NCBI GenBank assembly: GCA_010093685.1
Contig: MU006216.1
Span: 323,065-387,064 of the forward strand
Direction: 5' to 3'
Length of the DNA: 64,000 bases
Source: Ophiobolus disseminans
Taxonomy: Eukaryota > Ascomycota > Dothideomycetes > Pleosporales > Phaeosphaeriaceae
Shown here: in pieces, positions 56,041 to 64,000 of the stretch
Position numbering within the stretch: the first letter of the stretch is position 1
Layout: every line of letters begins with the position of its first letter
Notes under the pieces: generated by a model
Told to the model about the DNA's origin: nothing
The model's input: only the letters and a program-made list of their open reading frames with translations
Database searches by the model: none
Made by a program: the position numbers and the translations under genes

Positions 56041-57760
56041 CTACTGCCCAGCACCCCACCCCTCATACAACGCCAACTCCTCCGTCCGCACACCCTCCAT
56101 CTCCTCACGCACGCCTATCACACCCACCTTCCCAATCTTCAACCCCTCCTCCGCGTCGTCGACTTTGTAGCTCTTCAGGCTCTGCTTCAGCCACTCGAGG
56201 ACTTCGTCTCTATCCTCGACAAACAAGACGATAGCATCGTACCCGCCTGCGCCAGGAACCACGCCGCCAATTATACCGTCGATGGTGGAGCAGTAGTCCA
56301 GGAGCTTAGTTTGCTGGGGCGGTTCGATGGGGACGCGGGATGCGAGGCTCATTTGGCGGATCAGCGTGCGGTTCGTGTTGATGAGTGTGCGGAGCTGTGT
56401 ATACGGGTCCGCCGCACTTTCATTATCATTCGTACAAGCAAGACGCGTCAATTCCTTAGCAAGAGCTTCATTGCCCTTTTGCAAATCATCCCAGATCTTA
56501 TCCGCTTCCTCTGGGTTATCTGCGCGCCACTTCAGCACCTGCTTGACCATGCCGGGCGTCTCGGAGCCGCAGTCGACGTCGCACATGACGAGGCGCAGGC
56601 CGCGGGGCATCTTGATGGCGGCCTTTTGGATCTGCGTGTCCCAGCTGGGGCCCTCGACGAGGGTCTGGAGGGCCGTGGCGAAGCCTGGGGTTCCGGGGGC
56701 GGGGAGGGCGTTGAGCAGCGCGGGCGAGAAGCGCGTGTAGAGGCAGGAGCCGTAGACGGCGGACGCGATGTCGAAGCCGGAGCCGACTTTGCCCTGTGCG
56801 TGGGAGTGGCTGGCTTGCGCGAGATTGTGCAGGATGCGTAGGCCTTCTTGTGTCTTGAGATCCCATTTCTCTGTGGGCAGGTAGAAGCTTAGGACTGCGG
56901 CTGTGAAGCTGGTGACGAGTGCGGCGGAGGACCCGAGGCCTGTCTTGTGCGCATCTCTGAGACTGACGTTGAAGTTGAGGAAGTGGCTTGGTTTGGAGTC
57001 GTTGGTGGAGGTCCCTGGGTTCGAGTAGTAGGCTTGGTCGGCTAGGATCCGTATGGATGAGGAGGCGATGCGTTGGTTGGGAAGGAGGGTCCAGATGTAG
57101 GTCAAGGCGTATGTGAGTGCTGTTTCGATGAAAGGGTTTTTGGAGGCAGATATCGATTGCTCATGGCCGCTGGTAGGTTGAGGTTAGACAGAATGTATGA
57201 TGGGGAACCATATGCATGACAGTGACGTAATAACGATTGCTTTGATGGAGGGGCGCTGAGTGAGAGAGAATAGATGACTGTGAGAGCCAGCGCCTTGAAG
57301 TATGTAGCAACGAATTCGTGTCATAGACTGGTAGCTAGTTGTTGTCTGACACTGTATGATTGGGCCAAATTGGAAATCAAGGGCAGATTTTTGAAGAAGC
57401 AAAGGTGAAGACGAATGACAAGTGCAAGAAATTGATGCTCGAAATCATAGGCAGGAGATACGAAAAGGACAGAAATGAAACATTGAGTACTTACACACTC
57501 AATTGTGTCACTGAGATGCCCGCGTCTTGACCTTGCGATCTGTAGCCATACTCCCAGATAGCCTCTTGAAATTGCGGGCTCTTCACAACAATCTCACTAA
57601 TAGTCACACCGGCTTTTGTCGAAATAGGCTCGACAACCGTATGTATCCTCGCATCTAGTCCGAATACCAGACCGGTGTAGTTTCGGTCGAGCACAAGATA
57701 TCCGCCGGCGACGAGCACCTTCGCCGGGCATGACACGGAGGTCGGCTTTAAGGGCTCCAT
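56041..57760 (-). CDS. ERG8: Phosphomevalonate kinase, 464 aa
   Basis: This GHMP kinase phosphorylates 5-phosphomevalonate to the diphosphate in the mevalonate pathway that supplies sterols and isoprenoids. Exons are complement(57495..57760) and complement(56041..57169), separated by a 325-bp intron, the longest assigned in this window. The N-terminal PGK-like motif reads CPAKVLVAGGYLVLD. After splicing the segment SASKNPFIETALTYALTYIW appears, matching the conserved region of the family. The GHMP ATP-binding motif GLGSSAAL is at 166-173, with GKVGSGFDIASAVYGS downstream and the C-terminal GGVVPGAGGYDAI. The length agrees with yeast Erg8 (451). No targeting signal is apparent. Confidence 0.95.
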
Positions 57761-58963
57761 GAGAACGGATTCGGGTATTGTGTGGTAGCGGGATGGATAA
57801 CGGACAGATTTGTAATCTTACCCGGATGTCGAGTCGAGTCGGGGAACGATATGCGCGGAACGATGGGAAGGGCTTGTGATGATGGGGGTGATCGGTGCTA
57901 GAGGGCAATTCCTCGCGAGTGCGAACTGGATTTGAGCGAATTACAGCGTCCCTGGCTAGACACCTGCAACGAGACGTAGAAGTTCTAGTTGTGCAATGAT
58001 CTCTCCCACGACTCTCTATTGTGATGTCCTTGCGAAGGAAAAGGTATGCACCTGGGTATACATTACCACATCACGTGCATTCGCTCCAAAACTCACTTGC
58101 AATTTGTGACCATTCACCCATCATAAACGGTGCCTTCACATTTTGACCATCATGTGCCGCTCCCATGCCTCTTCAGTGCAAGTTCGAGGCGGGGTGCAGC
58201 CGTCCTTTTCTCGTGGCGCGATTTGAGTCATCGAGATTGCCATGGTCCGCTCTCTCGGACTCGGTGACAGCAGACCTGCCGGCGCCGACGCTAAGATCAG
58301 CAGCGGCTCTTATTCGCGCGGAGAGCGTTCAAGACTCCCCGGGGACACGTTTAGGGGGCATTTGGCGAGCTAAGCCACAGATTCGCGGCAGACATCCCGA
58401 CAATTTTTCGCAACCGAGATTCCGTGCCAATGTTAGCGTTGCGGCCATTCTCACTTTCATGACGACTACGAGAGCTGCCTGCTCGAAGCTTCCCTCTGCC
58501 ACCCGCTAACGACTCGCCTTCGGGCCTAATAATATTACGACAATTCAGGCCACAGTGTGCCTTTCCTTCGCTCGTACCTCTTCTACCCATAGACTTGCCA
58601 CCGTCCTGAAGTAGACGCACCAGAAGTACGCGAAGCTTTTTGAGCTTCCTCTAATTTAACACCACACCTCCCTCCCTCAAAGCGCGTTCATTTGGCGTCG
58701 TCAAATGAGCCTGCAGCATCGCCGCGCCTTGAGAATACCCGTACGTACCTTCCTCGATGTGTTTTGTCAATTGCTTCGCTTCACGACCACACGATAGCCG
58801 TTGGCAGGTTATCGTTGCTTGATGAAGATCATGAACGTTGATAAGCTACACGCCGTATTGTATCGCGTCTGCATCGTCATCAACTACGCGACGCGGCGAC
58901 CGACCGACCACTAACCTCCGGCAGTCTCACCCTTCCCATCTGAAGGGTTCCTCCATCTCCTAA
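57761..58963. other. Divergent interval between ERG8 and the PPR gene, with probable 5'-leader intron
   Basis: 1.2 kb. Near the right end, a GTACGT donor at 58741 pairs with a CTAAC branch site and CAG acceptor ending at 58924, indicating a 184-bp intron in the 5' leader of the PPR gene. An ATG at 58705 would start a small upstream frame. The rest is unassigned. Confidence 0.5.
58705..58963 (+). promoter_or_regulatory. Predicted spliced upstream ORF of the PPR gene
   Basis: If the leader intron 58741..58924 is removed, the ATG at 58705 opens a frame of 24 codons that ends in TAA at 58961-58963, directly abutting the PPR start codon at 58964. Such a uORF could lower or condition translation of the main protein. 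The splice signals are good; use of the ATG is inference. Confidence 0.4.
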
Positions 58964-61900
58964 ATGGTCTTCAAGAGCTTCCACCTCGCGCGACAGAGCC
59001 TTGCCAAGGGCTTTACTCACGGATACGCCCAAAGCGTTGTCGCCGGTGTCCAGACAACCAACCCCCTCGCCTCCCTCCACCATGACCGCTACCGCAAGGG
59101 TCTAAAGAACCAGCATGTATTTGCATCAACATCCACGACCGCGGCCGTCAAGGCGCTCAACGCGAGCGCCCAAGAGCACTCCGACTCGGGTCTAGCTGCG
59201 TACTACACGGCATGGCAGAAGAACCAGCGCAGCGAAGACAAGGACTGGTCGCAGTTCCAATTTCGGAAGCTCATCGAATGGGACCCCAAGAGTTCGCAAA
59301 AGGTTATCACTGAAGCCACAGAGAGCAGCGTAGCAGTCGAAGATGGGGCAGAGCTTGTCCCGGCACGTGCCGTTGTCAGTCGCGCGTACAGCACGAGCCA
59401 GGTAGATGACTTCAAGAAAGCAGTCGGCGGTGAAGAGGCGGAAAAGATTGCTCTTGCCCGGGTTGATGAGGCTATCGCCCAAGAGGTGGCCAAGAGCAAA
59501 GCCGACAGTGTAGCTGTAGAGCCAGGACAAGAAGAGCTATCATCAGTCGAAGAGGCCCGGTCAGAGTCACCCGCCACCGTAGCAGACACTCTCGTGAATT
59601 CGACGACATGGAGCCGCACCGATTCGACCATTGCTGTCAGCCCCGTCGAGGCGCACGAGGTACTCGATGAGTACACAGCCGAACTCCAACTTCTTGCTGA
59701 GAACCGCAAGTATGCTGAAGTTCCCGCCGTTTTTGAGGCCATGCTCCATTCTGGAGTCAAGCCATCGGTTGCTGCATACAACATCCTTCTGTCGGCTGCC
59801 ATCCAACTCCCACGAGCGAAGCACCAGGTCGTTCCTAAAGCTCTGGATGTCTACTCGGACATGCTCCGCCGTCGCGTCATCCCTGATACGGCCACCTACA
59901 CTGCTCTCATCGAGCTTCTTTCTGTGCGATCACTGGAAGTCGTTTCATTAAAGCAGAGCTATGAGGAGAAGCGCTTGCGATACGGCGGAATGGAAGAGGA
60001 GGGTCGATTCATGCTTCAGTCGAACGAGACGGATTACGCCATATTGACCGAGGACGGTTCGCTTTCGGTCGCTGTCAAACTTTTCGATGCCGCCGTCAAT
60101 GTGGAATCCGGACGTACTTTCTCTGAGAAGACCTATCGCCTTCTAGTCACTGCCTGTGCTGAGGGCGAGCGGGTAGAGGATATGGTACGCATCTATTCAC
60201 ACATGGAGTCGCGCAGCGTCACACCTGCTGCGGACTTATTTGTTCCAATGATCCACGCATTCGGAAAGTCTGGAGATTTGAGGAGTGCCGTGGAGTGCTA
60301 TGATGAGTACAAGGCGCTTGCGGTCTCCAACGACAACGGCCAGATCCAGCTTGCTCGCAAGGACAACGACGTGTATGCTGCACTTGTCAAGGCGTACACT
60401 ATTTGCAACCGCATTGAGGGTGGCCAGAAATTTCTCTCAAAGATCGAGACCGCACTCGCCACACCACAAGATCTTATCTCGGTTCGTGACATTGTGGGGC
60501 TGAAGGCTTTCCTTCCAGAATGGTTGAAGAGCGGCTCTTTCCAGCAAGCTTTCAAGCATGCGACCGAGTTCCTCAGCCCCCAAGCACGCCAAATTGCAAT
60601 GGCTGCGATCTGTATCAAGGCCGCCGACCGAGACGCTATCGAAGTCGCTACCGAGGCTTTCGATGATCTCCCAGCAGAGGGTGATCTGTCTCGACCTGCG
60701 ATGGCTTTGGGCGCTATGCATATCCGCAATGGAAACATTGAAGGAGCCGAAGTCTTCTGGAGGATGCTCGAGCTCTCCCCCACCAAGCCAGACTTCATTG
60801 AGCCCACTGCCATGCACAGTATTGCGCTGATCGGCAGCGGTCACGCTGAGCGTGGGCTGCGACAGGGTCGTCAGATGTTCGCACGCATCCGCGACTCGCA
60901 AGCTGCTATCAATCAGAACAAGATGGCCATCGTCGAGCAGATCGATGAGGCCATCGAGGTTATGGGACATTTTATGATGAAGCGTGGCATCTTTCTTCCG
61001 CCGCGGGCTAGCATGGAGCTGATGTGGACGATGATCGAGAATGGTGGCCTAGTCACCCCAGTTGCTCACCACCTACTTTCTGGAATGGGACCTGAGGCCA
61101 TTGCTCAACTGAGCTTCGAAGACATCACACTCCTAATGCAAGTCCAATCTGGGATCATTCTCCAGGGAGCGGAAGTTGACGCTGCCCACGCGGCTCGATT
61201 TGCCCATCTCCTCGAAGTCATCACTGCGACCGGTTCGCCCGTCAACAAGACTACGTCTAGTCTTGTCGAGCAGGCTCTTGCCAAGCTCGATCGAGGCGAT
61301 CTTCAGCACCGATGGTACAGCTACAAACACCCGGCGCCCGAGGCGATGTACTCTCCAGCGCCTTTCGCAAACTACCCTGTTCAAGCGCCTGTGACGCCTA
61401 CCGCACCTACTTTCGAAGACCAGTACGACCCATATGCAGCCTCAACCGACAACAAGGGCTCCGTTGCCATCACAGAGCTGCTCGAAAAGACGCATGGACG
61501 GTCTGCATCCCATCTCAACGAGGCGTTGATGAAGTTCAAGAACATGCGCCGCGCTGGTCGACATCCACGGTTCTTCACCTACGCGAAACTCATCACCGCT
61601 GCTGCAAAGGAAGACCGCCTGAGCCTAGCCCACGACATCCTCAACCTGGCCAAGCAAGACGTTCCTCTCCTACCTCAGTACCGCATCGTACGATACGGTT
61701 GGGTTACTATTCTTGATGCTATGGTCGCTGCTTCCCTGACTTGTGGTCAGCGTGATCTCGCTGCCCGCTACCATCAGGATCTGCTCGATATGGGTGCTGC
61801 CCCTACGGCGAACACGTTCGGTCTTTACATCACCACGCTCAAGGAGTCAACCAAGACCTTCGACGAGGCTACCGAGGCTGTCAAAATCTTTCTCCGTGCT

Positions 61901-62842
61901 AAGACTGAGGGCGTCGAGCCTTCTTCCTTCCTCTACAACGCTCTCATTGGCAAGCTCGGAAAGGCCCGTCGCATCGACGACTGTCTGTTCTACTTCTCAG
62001 AGATGCGCAACCTCGGTATTCGCCCTACTTCCGTTACCTATGGCACCATCGTCAATGCTCTGTGCCGTGTCAGTGACGAGAAGTTTGCCGAGGAGCTGTT
62101 TGAAGAGATGGAGAGCATGCCCAACTACAAGCCCCGTCCTGCGCCCTACCACAGCATGATGCAATTCTTCCTCACTACCAAGCGTGATCGTAGCAAGGTT
62201 CTTTCTTACTACGAGCGCATGAGGGCGAAGCGCATTGAGCCCACGACCCACACTTACAAGCTCCTCATCGACACTCATGCCACGCTTGAGCCCGTGGACA
62301 TGAAGGGTGCCGAAAAGGTTCTTGAGCAGGTCCGAAGTGCTGGTGCTCCCCCAGAGGCTGTGCACTACTCTTCCTTGATCCACGCGAAGGGTTGCGTCCT
62401 CCACGATATGGCAGGCGCTCGCAAGCTCTTTGACACTGTTCTTGCCGACACTCGCATCCGCCCACAAGCATGTCTCTACCAAGCACTTTTCGAAGCTATG
62501 GTTGCAAACCACCAGATCGCCGACACTGAGGCCGTCCTACAAGACATGCGTGCCCGTCGCGTCGAGATGACACCCTACATTGCCAACTCCCTGATCCACG
62601 GTTGGGCCTTGGTACACAACATTCCCAAAGCCAAGGCTATTTACGAGTCTGTATCAGAGAGCAGACGTGAGCCGAGCACCTACGAGGCCATGACCCGTGC
62701 TTATATGGCTGTCGAAGACCGTGCCGCCGCAATGACCGTCGTCAACGAGGGTCTGTCCCGCGGCTACCCTGCTGCCGTTGCTGGCAAGATTCTCGAGCTC
62801 GTTGGCGGTGGGCGCTCGCACGGTGCTGAGGTGTCTGCTTAG
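58964..62842 (+). CDS. Large mitochondrial-type pentatricopeptide repeat (PPR) protein, 1292 aa
   Basis: This is an intronless coding region for an organellar RNA-binding protein. The N-terminus is basic and lacks acidic residues for about 40 residues, fitting a mitochondrial presequence. An acidic/Ala-rich linker spans roughly 100-220. PPR motifs begin near residue 240 (YAEVPAVFEAMLHSGVKPSVAAYNILLSAA, then RRRVIPDTATYTALIELL) and are densest at about 960-1260 (PSSFLYNALIGKLGKARRIDDCLFYFSEM, IRPTSVTYGTIVNALC, EPTTHTYKLLIDTHATL). Size and layout recall fungal Pet309/Cya-5-type factors that stabilise or translate COX1 mRNA, but I cannot assign the target. The start at 58964 directly follows a TAA stop of a predicted upstream frame. 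Confidence 0.93.
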   Translation: MVFKSFHLARQSLAKGFTHGYAQSVVAGVQTTNPLASLHHDRYRKGLKNQHVFASTSTTAAVKALNASAQEHSDSGLAAYYTAWQKNQRSEDKDWSQFQFRKLIEWDPKSSQKVITEATESSVAVEDGAELVPARAVVSRAYSTSQVDDFKKAVGGEEAEKIALARVDEAIAQEVAKSKADSVAVEPGQEELSSVEEARSESPATVADTLVNSTTWSRTDSTIAVSPVEAHEVLDEYTAELQLLAENRKYAEVPAVFEAMLHSGVKPSVAAYNILLSAAIQLPRAKHQVVPKALDVYSDMLRRRVIPDTATYTALIELLSVRSLEVVSLKQSYEEKRLRYGGMEEEGRFMLQSNETDYAILTEDGSLSVAVKLFDAAVNVESGRTFSEKTYRLLVTACAEGERVEDMVRIYSHMESRSVTPAADLFVPMIHAFGKSGDLRSAVECYDEYKALAVSNDNGQIQLARKDNDVYAALVKAYTICNRIEGGQKFLSKIETALATPQDLISVRDIVGLKAFLPEWLKSGSFQQAFKHATEFLSPQARQIAMAAICIKAADRDAIEVATEAFDDLPAEGDLSRPAMALGAMHIRNGNIEGAEVFWRMLELSPTKPDFIEPTAMHSIALIGSGHAERGLRQGRQMFARIRDSQAAINQNKMAIVEQIDEAIEVMGHFMMKRGIFLPPRASMELMWTMIENGGLVTPVAHHLLSGMGPEAIAQLSFEDITLLMQVQSGIILQGAEVDAAHAARFAHLLEVITATGSPVNKTTSSLVEQALAKLDRGDLQHRWYSYKHPAPEAMYSPAPFANYPVQAPVTPTAPTFEDQYDPYAASTDNKGSVAITELLEKTHGRSASHLNEALMKFKNMRRAGRHPRFFTYAKLITAAAKEDRLSLAHDILNLAKQDVPLLPQYRIVRYGWVTILDAMVAASLTCGQRDLAARYHQDLLDMGAAPTANTFGLYITTLKESTKTFDEATEAVKIFLRAKTEGVEPSSFLYNALIGKLGKARRIDDCLFYFSEMRNLGIRPTSVTYGTIVNALCRVSDEKFAEELFEEMESMPNYKPRPAPYHSMMQFFLTTKRDRSKVLSYYERMRAKRIEPTTHTYKLLIDTHATLEPVDMKGAEKVLEQVRSAGAPPEAVHYSSLIHAKGCVLHDMAGARKLFDTVLADTRIRPQACLYQALFEAMVANHQIADTEAVLQDMRARRVEMTPYIANSLIHGWALVHNIPKAKAIYESVSESRREPSTYEAMTRAYMAVEDRAAAMTVVNEGLSRGYPAAVAGKILELVGGGRSHGAEVSA

Positions 62843-64000
62843 ACACCCAGTACCACTCTTCACTTCTCCCATTTTCCTTCGGTCCGCCGAAGACTTTTAC
62901 CATACACTGTTAACCTTTCTGGTTTTTATGCGACGGCCGAATTAAAAGAACATGAGATACCCCTGCGCACCTCGGACTATCTACCTCCGACCGCGCAGCT
63001 GGGCCCAGTTTACGTTTGTGTTTCATGTCGCGTAATAGCGACGGCGTTCATATCCCGGTTATCGATTTGTATCCCGCAACAGCTCGGCGCTTGTTGGGTC
63101 GGCGTTGGCCGAACTAATATGCGGTTAGCCTCTTGGGATATGTTTGGCATGGTGTTTCCTGCGGCATTGCTTGCGCGGTCTCGTGTTTGTTGACTGTACA
63201 ATTATACCCTGGATATACCATCTCCTCTCTAGACGGTCGATTGGGCGGCGGTGTTCTGTTTGGCGTAGCATCGCATGTGGAGGATAGAACCACATTAGTT
63301 CTGCAATCCAAGTCGTAATACTACTTTCTGGCTTGCCATCGTGAAGCCTGTAACGTACCTTATCCCAAATGTGCACATGTGACTGTGAACCTCGCCGCAT
63401 GCTCGGCTTTGGCGGTGAAGATGTAACGAATCCCACCTGCACTGTTCCACTGTTGTTATGAGCTTCTGGTTCCGTCTTTATTTCTACCACTGACGTTGGG
63501 GCGCCTAAATTAGCGTGACCCGAGACATTGGTTTAGGTGAGCGCCCCAAGGGTCAGATTCATCCGTCGTCACGCCTGCACTCCTCACCACCATGACTGTT
63601 GGCTCTCGATGTCGCCTGTGCGGTGACCAGCACATCATCTCGCGCGAGTGACGCCGCAAATTGTGACCTGGCCGCAGAGCCGCCCAGGGCTGCCTAGTCG
63701 CACCCGCCGCAATGCATCACGATGCCCAGCGGCAACCGCCCGCAGCCCACGATCATCTCGCGACATCGCTTTCGCTTCAACATCACAACATTGGCGTGTT
63801 CTAGTCTTGCAGAATATCGCCGTCCTGACCTGATACAGACTGGCTCAGGCACACTTTCTCAATAAATTCAGGATCAGTGAGGCGCACAGCCCGCTCCACG
63901 ACAAATCAAGCGAATTTCCACATTTTCCATCTTACTTAGCGCAGGTGGCTGTGCTTGCCTTAAACCCTCGAACCTGAATCTTGGGATCCTCCAACACAAA
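62843..64000. other. Gene-free right end of the window
   Basis: About 1.16 kb downstream of the PPR gene. Only short frames without features are present (up to 121 codons, minus strand, 63125-63490). A gene beyond the window edge may have its promoter here. Confidence 0.5.

Noticed and set aside
1..64000. CRISPR array, insertion sequence or prophage
   Set aside because: The window is eukaryotic with spliceosomal introns throughout, and no regularly spaced repeats or transposase motifs were seen.

Overview
This window comes from the nuclear genome of a filamentous ascomycete (Pezizomycotina, possibly Dothideomycetes). The evidence is many short GT-AG introns of about 46-70 bp with CTAAC-like branch sites, C-ending codons, and fungal families such as a Zn2Cys6 regulator, a rhodopsin-domain membrane protein, a T-protein/V-ATPase C pair and an Erg8-type kinase. 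I rebuilt exon structures by hand so that frames, splice consensus and protein family patterns agree. No tRNA, rRNA, CRISPR array or intact transposon was recognised.

Layout. 1-3.6 kb: the 3' part of a GH105 unsaturated glycuronyl hydrolase, a convergent SDR oxidoreductase and a small uncharacterised protein. 3.8-6.8 kb: glycine cleavage T-protein (GCV1) and V-ATPase subunit C (VMA5), head to head over a 211-bp promoter. 8.4-11.5 kb: Fpg-type DNA glycosylase and a putatively secreted agmatinase-family protein, divergent; the latter has a GC-AG intron. 11.5-23 kb: an 11.4-kb stretch with no supportable gene, ending at a bZIP regulator. 24.4-27 kb: ORC1. 28.8-30.7 kb: a Zn2Cys6 factor whose zinc cluster is split by a 292-bp intron. 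32.3-33.4 kb: a secreted alpha/beta hydrolase. 33.8-36.5 kb: NatA auxiliary subunit (NAA15/Nat1). 37.1-43.1 kb: a large ZNFX1/Hrr1-like helicase with NFX1 zinc fingers, broken by in-frame stops and a frameshift. 44-48 kb: rhodopsin-domain membrane protein and secreted tyrosinase. 49.8-55.4 kb: POL4-type family X polymerase, ATP10, GOS1 and RPL35, a compact housekeeping block. 56-57.8 kb: phosphomevalonate kinase ERG8. 59-62.8 kb: a 1292-residue mitochondrial-type PPR protein.

Most of the window is housekeeping: C1 metabolism, vacuolar acidification, replication licensing, N-terminal acetylation, DNA repair, Golgi traffic, translation, sterol precursors and mitochondrial biogenesis. The accessory-looking parts are the left end (pectin breakdown) and roughly 37-50 kb (broken helicase, membrane protein, tyrosinase, unassigned reading-frame fragments). 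I found no clear new biological system. The best leads are the freshly broken ZNFX1/Hrr1-like gene (an RNAi-linked family), the 11.4-kb gene-free interval upstream of the bZIP gene, and several splicing features that could act as switches.
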